Positions 53,263-61,939 of a DNA stretch of 64,000 bases are shown here, piece after piece (position 1 is the first letter of the stretch; the number at the start of each line of letters is the position of its first letter). Below the pieces are notes generated by a model. The model was not told the DNA's origin and made no database searches. It worked only from the letters and a program-made list of their open reading frames with translations. The translations under genes and the position numbers were made by a program. The stretch lies in assembly GCF_900103825.1 (NCBI RefSeq), contig NZ_FNIF01000001.1:434001-498000 (forward strand), given 5' to 3'. This DNA comes from Paenibacillus sp. yr247 (GTDB lineage: Bacteria > Bacillota > Bacilli > Paenibacillales > NBRC-103111).

Positions 53263-53449
53263 CAAAAAAACGTTATATGGACTACTCAATCGCTGAAAAT
53301 AGTGCTAAAATTAGATTTATGGTTAAATAAGTATCTAGTAGAACTTACAATCTTTACAAGTAGTAACTAGACAGGATCTATATCATTTCTCATTAATTAT
53401 GACTAGTAAAGTAGACGACTTTTTTTCTGGCAAAAAAAATGTAGAAAAA

Positions 53450-53476
53450 AGAGGGAATATGACGGTTGTGTGGAAT
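53450..53476 (+). promoter_or_regulatory. Sigma-H-like promoter before ftsA
   Basis: The sequence matches the sigma-H pattern RNAGGAWWW-N11-12-RNNGAAT with one mismatch: -35 AGAGGGAAT at 53450-53458, 11-base spacer, -10 GTGGAAT at 53470-53476. Bacillus ftsAZ is known to have a sigma-H promoter that raises FtsZ at the start of sporulation. The remainder of the 276-base gap (53263-53538) has no gene. Confidence 0.6.
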
Positions 53477-53538
53477 ACGTATTTAAGTATTTGTAATGAA
53501 AACACTTTATTATCCAAGTTACAGGAGGTGCCAGGGGC

Positions 53539-54786
53539 TTGAGCAACAATGACATCATTGTTAGTTTAGACATCGGTACATCCAAGGTTCGTGCTATTAT
53601 TGGGGAAGTTGTTAACGGAACCATTAATATAATAGGTGTGGGATCTGCCGAGTCAGAGGGTATTCGTAAAGGCGCAATCGTTGACATTGATCAAACTGTG
53701 AATTCAATTCGCAGCGCTGTTGATCATGCTGAACGTATGGTCGGCGTACAAATTTCCGAGGTTTACGTAGGAATTTCAGGGAATCATATTGCTCTTCAAT
53801 CAAGTCACGGTGTTGTCGCTGTTTCTAATGAAGACCGAGAGATCGGGGAAGAGGATATCGATCGTGTTATTCAGGCGGCCAGAGTCATCGCATTACCTCC
53901 CGAGCGTGAAATTATTGGAGTTGTACCTAAGCAGTATTTAGTAGATGGACAAGAAGGCATAAACGATCCTCGTGGCATGATTGGTGTTCGCCTAGAAGTG
54001 GAAGCGACAATAATCACTGGTGCGAAGACGGGGATACATAATTTAATCCGTGTTGTGGAAAAATCCGAACTAAAGGTCGCAGGTCTTATCTTAATGTCGC
54101 TTGCGTCTGGGCAGTTGGCCTTATCCAAGGATGAGAAAGCTGTTGGGACGATACTGGTTGATGTAGGAGCAGGAGCAGCTACCATTGCTGTATTTGAACA
54201 AGGCAATCTTATGGCAACATCGACTATTCAAATTGGAGGCGAGTATATCAGCAATGATATCTCGATAGGACTCCGGACTCAGCTCGAAATCGCTGAGAAA
54301 ATTAAGCTGAAATACGGCTGTGCATCGGTCGAAGATTCAGCTCCTGATCAAGTTTTTAAGGTTACGAGAATGGGAAGCAACGTGGAAAAAGAGTTTTCGC
54401 AAGTTGACCTCGCGAATATAATTGAACCCCGAGTTGAGGAAATTTTCCAAATGATCCGTGCGGAAGTGCATCGTTTGGGATACAGTGATCTAGCCGGTGG
54501 GTATGTACTCACAGGTGGAACCGTTGCTATGCCAGGTATACTTAACATCGCACAATCTGAACTCGCAACGTCTGTACGAATCGCCGTTCCTGATTTCATT
54601 GGGGTGCGTGATCCTTCCTACACAAGTGGGGTTGGCATCATTCAGTTTGTCGCCAAGTACATGAAAAATCGGAATTCGGGTTTCTCGAAGAAAATTGTTA
54701 CGAAGTCCACAACTAAAAAATCCTCCGAAAGTATTAAACCAGGTTTCCTTGAACGGGTAAAAAATTTTTTCAGTGAATTTATATAG
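53539..54786 (+). CDS. ftsA: Cell division protein FtsA
   Basis: A 415-residue actin-like ATPase that anchors FtsZ to the membrane. VSLDIGTSKVRAIIGEV near residue 8 is the first phosphate loop, GGEYISNDISIGLRTQLEIA the later one, and GGYVLTGGTVAMPGILNIAQ near 314 the adenosine region. The C-terminal GFLERVKNFFSEFI forms an amphipathic membrane-binding helix. The start is TTG with AGGAGG 11 bases upstream. It is separated by 30 bases from ftsZ. Confidence 0.96.
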   Translation: MSNNDIIVSLDIGTSKVRAIIGEVVNGTINIIGVGSAESEGIRKGAIVDIDQTVNSIRSAVDHAERMVGVQISEVYVGISGNHIALQSSHGVVAVSNEDREIGEEDIDRVIQAARVIALPPEREIIGVVPKQYLVDGQEGINDPRGMIGVRLEVEATIITGAKTGIHNLIRVVEKSELKVAGLILMSLASGQLALSKDEKAVGTILVDVGAGAATIAVFEQGNLMATSTIQIGGEYISNDISIGLRTQLEIAEKIKLKYGCASVEDSAPDQVFKVTRMGSNVEKEFSQVDLANIIEPRVEEIFQMIRAEVHRLGYSDLAGGYVLTGGTVAMPGILNIAQSELATSVRIAVPDFIGVRDPSYTSGVGIIQFVAKYMKNRNSGFSKKIVTKSTTKKSSESIKPGFLERVKNFFSEFI

Positions 54787-54816
54787 TGAACGCAAAGTTA
54801 GGGGGATATGACTCAC

Positions 54817-55938
54817 ATGTTTGAATTTGATATGGATTTAGACCAATTGGCTCAAATAAAGGTCATCGGTGTTGGTGGCGGCGGAAGTAACGCAGTAAAT
54901 CGTATGATCGAGAATGGTGTTAAGGGCGTTGAGTTTATTACTGTAAATACAGATGCTCAAGCTTTACACCTAGCGAAGTCTGTTCATAAGTTGCAAATAG
55001 GTGATAAACTGACGCGCGGTCTTGGCGCAGGTGCGAACCCTGAAGTAGGTAAGAAAGCGGCAGAAGAGTCAAGGGAGACAATTCTGAATACGCTTCGCGG
55101 CGCAGACATGGTATTCGTTACTGCAGGTATGGGTGGCGGTACAGGTACTGGTGCAGCTCCAGTTATTGCTGAAATCGCAAAAGAAGTAGGAGCTCTAACA
55201 GTTGGTGTCGTCACTCGTCCGTTTACTTTCGAAGGACGTAAGCGCTCCTTGCAAGCTGAGCAAGGCATTGCAGCTCTAAAAGAGAAGGTTGACACACTAA
55301 TTATTATCCCGAATGACCGTCTCTTGGAGATTGTAGATAAGAAGACGCCAATGCTTGAAGCTTTCCGCGAAGCAGATAACGTGCTTCGTCAAGGTGTACA
55401 AGGGATCTCAGACTTAATTGCTGTACCTGGACTAATTAACTTGGACTTTGCTGATGTCAAAACGATTATGACAGAGCGCGGCTCCGCCCTCATGGGGATC
55501 GGTGTAGCAACTGGCGAAAATCGTGCGGCTGAAGCAGCTAAAAAAGCGATTTCCAGTCCTTTGTTGGAAACATCTATCGAAGGAGCTCGTGGTGTTCTCA
55601 TGAACATTACGGGTGGCGTGAATCTTAGCTTGTATGAAGTAAATGAAGCGGCTGATATCGTTGCATCCGCATCAGATATCGAAGTGAACATGATTTTTGG
55701 AGCTGTTATTGATGATAAACTCAAGGATGAAATTCTTGTTACGGTTATCGCAACTGGCTTCGAGCATAAGGCAGCACCTGTGCATCAATCGGTCAAGCGT
55801 CCTGTTACCGGACAACCGGAAACAACGACTTCTGACAATCGGTTGAACAACCTGAAGCCTTTTGGTACACAACCATCTAACGACCAATTAGATATTCCGA
55901 CGTTCCTGCGCAACCGCGGGCGGAATACCGACAAATAA
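54817..55938 (+). CDS. ftsZ: Cell division tubulin homologue FtsZ
   Basis: A 373-residue GTPase that forms the Z-ring. [17 protein letters not shown] near residue 15 is the nucleotide loop, [20 protein letters not shown] near 102-121 the tubulin signature, and the C-terminal [12 protein letters not shown] is the peptide that binds FtsA and SepF. The start at ATG 54817 ([10 protein letters not shown]) matches the usual family start and has the AGGGGG site 11 bases upstream; an ATG at 54808 is only two bases after it. Confidence 0.97.
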   Translation: MFEFDMDLDQLAQIKVIGVGGGGSNAVNRMIENGVKGVEFITVNTDAQALHLAKSVHKLQIGDKLTRGLGAGANPEVGKKAAEESRETILNTLRGADMVFVTAGMGGGTGTGAAPVIAEIAKEVGALTVGVVTRPFTFEGRKRSLQAEQGIAALKEKVDTLIIIPNDRLLEIVDKKTPMLEAFREADNVLRQGVQGISDLIAVPGLINLDFADVKTIMTERGSALMGIGVATGENRAAEAAKKAISSPLLETSIEGARGVLMNITGGVNLSLYEVNEAADIVASASDIEVNMIFGAVIDDKLKDEILVTVIATGFEHKAAPVHQSVKRPVTGQPETTTSDNRLNNLKPFGTQPSNDQLDIPTFLRNRGRNTDK

Positions 55939-55960
55939 TTACAAAATATATGTAAAGAGG

Positions 55961-55996
55961 CCGAAGCCCTACTAGACGTAGAGGCTTCGGTTTTTT
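55961..55996 (+). terminator. Terminator after ftsZ
   Basis: CCGAAGCC and GGCTTCGG form a perfect 8-bp stem around a loop that can extend by CTAC/GTAG, followed by six T. Confidence 0.92.
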
Positions 55997-56071
55997 GTTA
56001 TTCTTAGGGCTTTTCTAGCTTGGAATAGACCGCGTCAACTGACAAAAAAAGTAGTAGCCTACTAGCAAGTT

Positions 56072-56104
56072 TAGACAGACTTTGAAATAGGATTCCCCTA
56101 TACT
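56072..56104 (+). promoter_or_regulatory. spoIIG-like promoter with an overlong spacer
   Basis: TAGACA at 56072-56077 and TATACT at 56099-56104 are 21 bases apart. Bacillus spoIIG has TTGACA and TATACT separated by 22 bases and needs phosphorylated Spo0A. I did not find a convincing Spo0A box (TGTCGAA) overlapping the -35 site. Confidence 0.45.
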
Positions 56105-56170
56105 GATTTAGAACCTTAAAGTTTCGTCAGGAAAATGGTTAATAGCATCTGTCATGGAGGTGAGGACATT

Positions 56171-57094
56171 GTGGTCGTCTATGCGGATCTCATTTTCCTA
56201 TTGAACTTTCTGATGGATGCGGCCATGCTTATCGTAACAGCTAAAACGCGGAAAATATCGTTCAAGTGGTGGAGAATCGTAGGTTCGTCGTTTTTAGGAG
56301 CTTCTTATGTCGTGATCATGTTCTTGCCAGTGCCTTTGTTTCTATTTACATTTTCTGTGAAATGTATGTTTTGTATTGGTATGATTATGACTGCTTTTGG
56401 GTTTGGATCCTTACAAAATTTATTGAGAAACCTCGGAACGTTCCTCTTAGTAAATTTTGCTGTGGCCGGCGGTATGTTCGGCATTCATTATGTACTGGCA
56501 TCCTCTTCTGATATTATGAAAGGGATTGTATTCACACAATCCGGTATGCCCATATTTCAATTACAGATTGGCGGTATCTTATTTGTGCTCGTTTTACTCC
56601 TTCCTTTGCTATGGTGGTTCAAAACGGTGTTTCAAAGTACGAAGCAGCGTGAGGTGCTGACGACTTTTCTGGCAGAGGTAACGATTCATGTGGGTGATTA
56701 TACAGCCACTTGCAAAGGTTTAATTGATACGGGAAATCAATTGTATGACCCGTTAACACGCACCCCTGTGATGGTGATGGAAGTGTCTGAGTGGGGTGAT
56801 GTATTGCCTGTAGAGTGGCTTCAAAGGATTCGGTCTGCAGATGTTGACCAGATCATAAGTGGTTTGGGTGTAGAAGAATTTATTTGGCAAGATCGCTTGC
56901 GCCTCGTACCATACCGTGGTGTCAATCGGAATACCCAATTCATGCTGGCCATTAAACCGGATAAGGTGGTGATCACCCATAATCATACACAAATTGAAGC
57001 TTTTAAGGTACTTATCGGACTCGATGGAGGGAAGCTTTGCAGTGACGGCACCTATCAAGCGATTATCCATCCAGCCTTAATTTCAGCGGGATAG
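56171..57094 (+). CDS. spoIIGA: Pro-sigma-E protease SpoIIGA
   Basis: A 307-residue membrane protease. Five hydrophobic segments fill residues 1-150 (beginning VVVYADLIFLLNFLMDAAML). The C-terminal domain has the aspartic-protease-like CKGLIDTGNQLYDPLTRTPV (near 178-197, with the DTG motif), and GLDGGKLCSDGTYQAIIHPA at the end. It cuts the pro-region of sigma-E in the mother cell after a signal from the forespore. GTG 56171 is preferred: GGAGGTGAGG lies just before it and the usual family start is VYxDxIxLLNF; 56135 lacks such a site. Confidence 0.92.
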   Translation: MVVYADLIFLLNFLMDAAMLIVTAKTRKISFKWWRIVGSSFLGASYVVIMFLPVPLFLFTFSVKCMFCIGMIMTAFGFGSLQNLLRNLGTFLLVNFAVAGGMFGIHYVLASSSDIMKGIVFTQSGMPIFQLQIGGILFVLVLLLPLLWWFKTVFQSTKQREVLTTFLAEVTIHVGDYTATCKGLIDTGNQLYDPLTRTPVMVMEVSEWGDVLPVEWLQRIRSADVDQIISGLGVEEFIWQDRLRLVPYRGVNRNTQFMLAIKPDKVVITHNHTQIEAFKVLIGLDGGKLCSDGTYQAIIHPALISAG

Positions 57095-57160
57095 CGCTTT
57101 CAGAATTGATGTTTAGGACGACAACAAGCTACCATGAAATAGCACTCCTGTTTAGGAAAT

Positions 57161-57309
57161 TAGGTTTTCTAGTGAAAAACTCAACCTATTTTTACAATGA
57201 AAGTTTTATTTACGTGGAGCTCAGCCTATGCTTACGATGAAAGTTTTGCACAGCAAAACTAAGCGAATGCTAACGAAGTTAGTTTTGCAAACGCAAAACT
57301 CTTAGGAGG
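57161..57309 (+). repeat. Leader hairpin repeat cluster before sigE
   Basis: Four units of decreasing decay toward the gene. A hairpin at 57161-57182 (one mismatch); a degenerate unit at about 57186-57221; a clear unit with AGTTTTGC-ACA-GCAAAACT at 57242-57260; and the last unit with CTAAC-GAA-GTTAG overlapping AGTTTTGC-AAAC-GCAAAACT at 57281-57300, followed by CTT-AGGAGG (57304-57309). The last unit supplies the ribosome-binding site of sigE. Confidence 0.85.
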
Positions 57310-57317
57310 TAACTAAC

Positions 57318-58040
57318 ATGCTCTTGAAGTGGAAAATGCTTTTTCAACTAGCGTATTATCGTATTTTAATGCTATTAGGTCTTAAAGGAGAGGAAATCTA
57401 TTACATAGGTGGTAGTGAAGCATTACCGCCTCCACTTACGAGAGAAGAAGAAGAATACCTATTGGAAAAGTTACCGTCTGGGGATGCTGCAATTCGAGCT
57501 ATGCTGATTGAGCGCAACCTTAGATTGGTTGTCTATATAGCTAGAAAGTTCGAAAATACAGGCATCAATATTGAGGATTTGGTTTCAATTGGTGCTATCG
57601 GCTTAATTAAAGCAGTGAACACCTTTGACCCGGAGAAAAAGATTAAGCTGGCTACATACGCTTCACGTTGCATTGAAAATGAAATCCTGATGTACTTGCG
57701 ACGGAATAGTAAAATTCGTACGGAAGTATCCTTTGATGAACCGCTGAACATTGATTGGGATGGCAATGAACTTCTATTATCCGATGTACTTGGAACAGAA
57801 AATGATACAATTTACCGCAACATCGAGGAACAGGTGGATCGCAAGCTGCTGCATAAGGCGCTGGATAAGCTAAGCGAACGAGAGCGAATCATTATGGAGC
57901 TTCGCTTCGGCTTGCAAGACGGCGAGGAAAAAACACAAAAGGACGTCGCTGACTTACTGGGCATTTCGCAATCGTACATCTCCAGATTGGAAAAGCGAAT
58001 TATTAAAAGGCTTCGCAAGGAGTTTAATAAGATGGTGTAA
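57318..58040 (+). CDS. sigE: Sporulation sigma factor sigma-E precursor
   Basis: A 240-residue sigma-70 factor of the early mother cell. The N-terminal pro-region (about 27 residues, hydrophobic [18 protein letters not shown]) anchors it to the membrane until SpoIIGA cleaves it. Region 2 follows ([48 protein letters not shown]), then region 4 ([29 protein letters not shown]). The ATG lies eight bases after AGGAGG. That site is the end of a hairpin repeat cluster. Confidence 0.96.
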   Translation: MLLKWKMLFQLAYYRILMLLGLKGEEIYYIGGSEALPPPLTREEEEYLLEKLPSGDAAIRAMLIERNLRLVVYIARKFENTGINIEDLVSIGAIGLIKAVNTFDPEKKIKLATYASRCIENEILMYLRRNSKIRTEVSFDEPLNIDWDGNELLLSDVLGTENDTIYRNIEEQVDRKLLHKALDKLSERERIIMELRFGLQDGEEKTQKDVADLLGISQSYISRLEKRIIKRLRKEFNKMV

Positions 58041-58043
58041 GGA

Positions 58044-58090
58044 GAAAAGAGAGCATGTGATGGAGTCACCGTCCAGCTTCTCTTTTTTTT
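58044..58090 (+). terminator. Terminator/attenuator between sigE and sigG
   Basis: AAAAGAGA-GC pairs with GC-T-TCTCTTTT and an inner TGGA/TCCA stem, followed by a long T run. It should limit readthrough of sigE transcripts into sigG, as the stem-loop at this place does in Bacillus. Confidence 0.85.
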
Positions 58091-58255
58091 GTGAAAAATA
58101 TTTTTTGGCGGGTCATGTCGAAATTGTTCAGCAGTCACGGGAGGGAGCGAGTCGAAGCCCTTTTGTCAAGTGGTTGCAGAGGGGGTAGGATAGGAATAAA
58201 TCATACACTCACGGGGATAATTAACAGTAATGTTTCTCCTTGGGAGGTAATCACG

Positions 58256-59038
58256 GTGACCCGAAATAAAGTTGAGATTTGTGGTGTTGATACCGCCAAA
58301 CTGCCAGTTCTGACCAATGTTGAAATGCGTGAGCTGTTTGCTGATTTGCAGACCAAACAGGAGCGAGCTGCAAGAGAGAAATTGGTTAATGGGAACCTCA
58401 GATTGGTTCTAAGTGTGATCCAGCGGTTCAACAATCGAGGAGAGTATGTGGACGATCTCTTCCAAGTTGGCTGTATTGGTTTGATGAAAGCCATTGATAA
58501 CTTTGATTTGAGCCAAAACGTTAAATTCTCAACCTATGCTGTACCGATGATAATAGGTGAGATTCGCCGCTACTTACGTGATAATAACCCGATTCGCGTT
58601 TCTCGTTCCTTAAGAGATATTGCTTACAAAGCTTTACAAGTCAGAGATAGCTTGACGAATCAAAATTCACGCGAGCCTACGATCTATGAAATATCCGAGG
58701 CGCTTAATGTGCCAAAAGAAGATGTGGTATTCGCACTCGACGCAATTCAAGATCCGGTTTCGTTATTTGAACCGATTTATCATGATGGCGGAGATCCCAT
58801 TTATGTGATGGATCAGATTAGTGATGAGCGGAATAAGGACATGTCATGGATTGAAGGAATTGCTCTTCGCGAAGCCATGCGCAAACTGAATGCTAGGGAG
58901 AAGATGATCCTCTCCATGCGCTTTTTTGAAGGGAAAACACAGATGGAGGTTGCCGATGAGATTGGCATTTCCCAGGCACAGGTTTCTCGGCTTGAGAAAT
59001 CGGCCATCTGTCAAATGCAAAAACACGTGAAATCGTAA
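58256..59038 (+). CDS. sigG: Sporulation sigma factor sigma-G
   Basis: A 260-residue forespore sigma factor. It begins VTRNKVEICGVDTAKLPVLT, the segment that the anti-sigma factor Gin/SpoIIAB can recognise in the family, then region 2 (EKLVNGNLRLVLSVIQRFNN, DDLFQVGCIGLMKAIDNFDL, FSTYAVPMIIGEIRRYLRD) and region 4 (REKMILSMRFFEGKTQMEVA, IGISQAQVSRLEKSAI). GTG 58256 fits the family start and has GGGAGG nine bases upstream. A longer frame to 58091 would translate the leader. No clear sigma-F promoter was seen in the leader. Confidence 0.96.
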   Translation: MTRNKVEICGVDTAKLPVLTNVEMRELFADLQTKQERAAREKLVNGNLRLVLSVIQRFNNRGEYVDDLFQVGCIGLMKAIDNFDLSQNVKFSTYAVPMIIGEIRRYLRDNNPIRVSRSLRDIAYKALQVRDSLTNQNSREPTIYEISEALNVPKEDVVFALDAIQDPVSLFEPIYHDGGDPIYVMDQISDERNKDMSWIEGIALREAMRKLNAREKMILSMRFFEGKTQMEVADEIGISQAQVSRLEKSAICQMQKHVKS

Positions 59039-59177
59039 TTTCTTTACATAAAGACTGGATCGGCTGTGACAAGCTGTGAAGGTCTTTTTTTGGTTTTCAG
59101 GACATTTTGCCCACACGGTACATATACTAGTACAAAATCAGTTAAAAATCCTAATGAGATACGTGGTGAATAGCCTC

Positions 59178-59477
59178 ATGAAAATATCTGATTTTCAGAC
59201 GAAGGACGTAATCAATATTGTAGATGGCAAAAAGCTCGGGCAAATCAGCGATTTGGAGCTTGATCTGCGGCAGGGTCGTATCGAATCGATCGTTGTACCT
59301 AATCAGACCCGATTTTTCGGATTATTTGGTTCAGGGACAGATGTCATCATACCTTGGAAGCATATTGTGAAAATCGGTGCCGATGTTGTTCTCGTGAAAC
59401 TCGAAGATGCCCGTCCTTATCGTCAAACGGAAGAAAACGAGGGTGTTTATGAGTTCAATCGGCAATTCCGTAATTGA
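59178..59477 (+). CDS. ylmC: YlmC/YmxH family PRC-barrel protein
   Basis: A 99-residue protein with a PRC-barrel fold: MKISDFQTKDVINIVDGKKL, ISDLELDLRQGRIESIVVPN and VIIPWKHIVKIGADVVLVKL. In Bacilli it follows sigG and is linked to sporulation; its exact function is unknown. Start 59178 is supported by family alignment (Ile-Ser-Glu-Phe-Gln in Bacillus) and GGTG nine bases upstream; earlier start codons lack a good site. Confidence 0.87.
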   Translation: MKISDFQTKDVINIVDGKKLGQISDLELDLRQGRIESIVVPNQTRFFGLFGSGTDVIIPWKHIVKIGADVVLVKLEDARPYRQTEENEGVYEFNRQFRN

Positions 59478-59592
59478 CGAAAGGCACACGATCGAAGGCT
59501 GCTGCATTGAGGGCAGGCCAAGCAGATATCGTGTGTCTTTTTGTTTTGTGCTAAAGTAAAGAAAAGATGTATGTGTGGGGAGAGAGAAAATC

Positions 59593-60438
59593 GTGGAACC
59601 ATTTGTGAAACAAGTCAAAGAAGGCAGGCCTGTCTTATTTACGATAGCAAGCTGGATGGAGCAATTCAGTGAACTAACGGTTGGTTTTACATCCCGCCAT
59701 GGCGGAGTTAGCAGGGCACCCTATTCGACACTCAATTGCGGACTTCATGTGAATGATTTACCTGAGCATGTAGTGAAGAACCGTGAGTTAATAGCTGAAG
59801 CCATAGGCCAGCCGTTTGAAGCATTTACTTATGCTGAGCAGGTACATGGTAATGAAGTTACCGTAGTAGGCTTACAAGAGAAGGGGAAGGGCAGAGCATC
59901 CAGAGAATCGGCCATTCAAGCGAAGGACGGTTTCATAACAAATGAGAAGGGGATTGTTCTTTGTGCGCAATTTGCGGATTGTGTGCCATTGTTTTTCTAT
60001 GATCCCGTAAAGCGTGTTGCAGGGCTTGCTCACGCGGGTTGGAAGGGTTCAGTGTTAAACATTTCCATGGCTACAATTTCCTTAATGACACATACTTTTG
60101 GAAGTCAGCCCGCTGACATACGAGCAGCAATTGGGCCATCCATTGGCGTCTGCTGCTATGAGGTCGACGAGACTGTAGCTAGTCGTGCTTATAAGGTGCT
60201 TACGGATGTAAAAGCATCACCAAAAGAGCAGCTAGCTGTGATTACCGACAAAGGAAATGGCAAGTATATGCTGAATTTGCAAGAATTGAACCGAAAATTG
60301 TTGCGGGAAGCAGGAATTTTGTCGTCCCATATCGAAGTAACACAGTTATGTACGAGTTGTAGTTCTGCTCTCTTTTTTTCACATCGAAAAGAAGGCGGTC
60401 CTACAGGTAGAATGATTGCTTGGATAGGTCTTCTTTAA
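59593..60438 (+). CDS. pgeF: Peptidoglycan editing factor PgeF (YlmD, laccase-domain)
   Basis: A 281-residue protein of the YfiH/YlmD laccase-domain family. TVGFTSRHGGVSRAPYSTLN near 29, YAEQVHGNEVTVV near 78, CAQFADCVPLFFYDP near 120-134 and LAHAGWKGSVLNIS near 139 hold the metal-binding His and Cys; RAAIGPSIGVCCYEV near 179 follows. Family members have been reported to act on purine nucleosides and to remove wrongly incorporated L-serine from peptidoglycan precursors; the latter fits the neighbours. Start GTG 59593 follows GGGGAGAGAG. Confidence 0.88.
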   Translation: MEPFVKQVKEGRPVLFTIASWMEQFSELTVGFTSRHGGVSRAPYSTLNCGLHVNDLPEHVVKNRELIAEAIGQPFEAFTYAEQVHGNEVTVVGLQEKGKGRASRESAIQAKDGFITNEKGIVLCAQFADCVPLFFYDPVKRVAGLAHAGWKGSVLNISMATISLMTHTFGSQPADIRAAIGPSIGVCCYEVDETVASRAYKVLTDVKASPKEQLAVITDKGNGKYMLNLQELNRKLLREAGILSSHIEVTQLCTSCSSALFFSHRKEGGPTGRMIAWIGLL

Positions 60439-60482
60439 GAAGATTTTTGCAAGTGATGCGTTGAATCGAGGTGTTTGCATTC

Positions 60483-61169
60483 GTGAGCTTACTGGCCCGT
60501 AAAGAAGAGGTTGAAGCACGTGTCGCCGCCGCATGTAAGCGGTCTGGACGGGACGAAAATGAAATCAAGATTATTGCTGTAACGAAATATGTTTCCTTGG
60601 AGACGACCAAAAGTGTATTGGATAAGGGACTTCTCCATATCGGTGAGAATCGCTGGCAAGATGTAAAGCCTAAGTGGGAAGCGCTGCATGAACGGGGAAC
60701 ATGGCATTTCATTGGTCATCTGCAAACAAACAAAGTGAAGGACATCATCGGCAAATTTGCCTACATTCACTCGCTTGATCGCATGTCTCTAGCACGAGAA
60801 CTGGACAAGCAAGCTGCAGCTCTTGGAATTGAAGTTAATTGTTTTTTACAAGTGAACGTCTCCGGTGAAGAGTCTAAGTATGGCGTAGCACCCGAGCATT
60901 TCTTCGATTTTGCTGTAGAAGTTAGCAAACTAAAACATATACATATCACCGGTTTGATGACCATGGCTCCTTATGAGATGGCGGCCGATGCAACAAGACC
61001 TGTATTCCGTGGGTTGCGCGAATTGCGAGACCGCTTGAATGAGCGGAAGATTTTTCCTCACGATATTACGGAGTTATCTATGGGCATGTCCGGAGACTTT
61101 GAAGTAGCGATTGAAGAAGGGGCTACTTGGATTCGTTTGGGAACCGTTTTGGTTGGGAAAGAAGGATAG
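60483..61169 (+). CDS. ylmE: YggS/PLPBP family pyridoxal phosphate homeostasis protein (YlmE)
   Basis: A 228-residue PLP-binding protein with an alanine-racemase-like barrel. [20 protein letters not shown] (near 31-50) carries the PLP lysine. [27 protein letters not shown] and [40 protein letters not shown] and RLGTVLVG complete the family. It buffers free PLP and affects amino-acid balance. The GTG at 60483 is preferred over 60471: GAGGTG lies nine bases upstream. Confidence 0.93.
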   Translation: MSLLARKEEVEARVAAACKRSGRDENEIKIIAVTKYVSLETTKSVLDKGLLHIGENRWQDVKPKWEALHERGTWHFIGHLQTNKVKDIIGKFAYIHSLDRMSLARELDKQAAALGIEVNCFLQVNVSGEESKYGVAPEHFFDFAVEVSKLKHIHITGLMTMAPYEMAADATRPVFRGLRELRDRLNERKIFPHDITELSMGMSGDFEVAIEEGATWIRLGTVLVGKEG

Positions 61170-61209
61170 TCACAATGTTGATTTAAGAACAAGACAGGAG
61201 GGAATTATA

Positions 61210-61632
61210 GTGGGTGTTTATAACCGATTTATGAATTTTCTTGGATTGCAAGAAGAGGAAGAGATTGTGGAACGGGAGCGCATTGTGGAAACAACAGAAG
61301 AACCTGAAACCAATCCGTATGAATTGCGTAATAAAAATAAGGCGAATGTCGTCAGCATTCATTCACAGAAAAATGCACGTGTAGTATTAAGTGAGCCTAG
61401 AACTTATGAAGAAACACAAGACATCGCAGATCATCTTCGGTCCCGAAGAGCGGTGGTTGTCAATCTGCAGCGGGTTCGTGGTGACCAAGCCGTTCGCATC
61501 GTAGATTTCTTAAGCGGAACGGTATATGCTTTGAATGGGTCTATTTCCAAACTTGGACCGAATATCTTCCTCTGTACACCAGATTCAGTTGATATTCATG
61601 GTCACATCTCCGAGATGATGGGTGAGGAATAG
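61210..61632 (+). CDS. sepF: Cell division protein SepF
   Basis: A 140-residue protein that bundles FtsZ filaments and binds the membrane by its N-terminal amphipathic helix ([13 protein letters not shown]). An acidic linker is followed by the SepF core [40 protein letters not shown] and [20 protein letters not shown]. The GTG at 61210 follows AGGAGGGA; a reading from 61111 overlaps ylmE. It serves with FtsA as an anchor for the Z-ring. Confidence 0.95.
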   Translation: MGVYNRFMNFLGLQEEEEIVERERIVETTEEPETNPYELRNKNKANVVSIHSQKNARVVLSEPRTYEETQDIADHLRSRRAVVVNLQRVRGDQAVRIVDFLSGTVYALNGSISKLGPNIFLCTPDSVDIHGHISEMMGEE

Positions 61633-61664
61633 GCGCATATCCTAACACAGAGGTGGATGCGTAC

Positions 61665-61937
61665 GTGGTTTACGTTCACTATTATCTTAGTATTTTGATG
61701 GAAATTTATTATTTCATGATTATTGGCTATTTGGTGCTCTCTTGGTTTCCTAATGCACGTGAAAGTTTTATCGGAGGGCTCCTAGGAAAATTGGTTGAAC
61801 CGTACCTGAGTCCATTTCGGAAAATTATTCCAAGCGTCGGATTCATTGATCTCTCGCCAATTGTGGCCTTAATCGCATTGCGATTTGTGGTTATGGGGAT
61901 TATGGCTGTTCTCGATTTCATTGCAGGGATGTTTTAA
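61665..61937 (+). CDS. ylmG: YggT family membrane protein YlmG
   Basis: A 90-residue membrane protein with two hydrophobic segments (MEIYYFMIIGYLVLSWFP and LIALRFVVMGIMAVLDFIAG) around LVEPYLSPFRKIIPSVGFID, the YggT signature. It lies between sepF and ylmH as in Bacillus; a role in envelope or membrane organisation is assumed for the family. GTG 61665 follows AGAGGTGG by eight bases; an alternative GTG at 61653 overlaps that site. Confidence 0.9.
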   Translation: MVYVHYYLSILMEIYYFMIIGYLVLSWFPNARESFIGGLLGKLVEPYLSPFRKIIPSVGFIDLSPIVALIALRFVVMGIMAVLDFIAGMF

Positions 61938-61939
61938 CA

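Noticed and set aside
58100..58255. Sigma-F or sigma-G promoter before sigG
   Set aside because: Expected from Bacillus, but no pair of boxes close to the known consensus at the right spacing could be found by eye.
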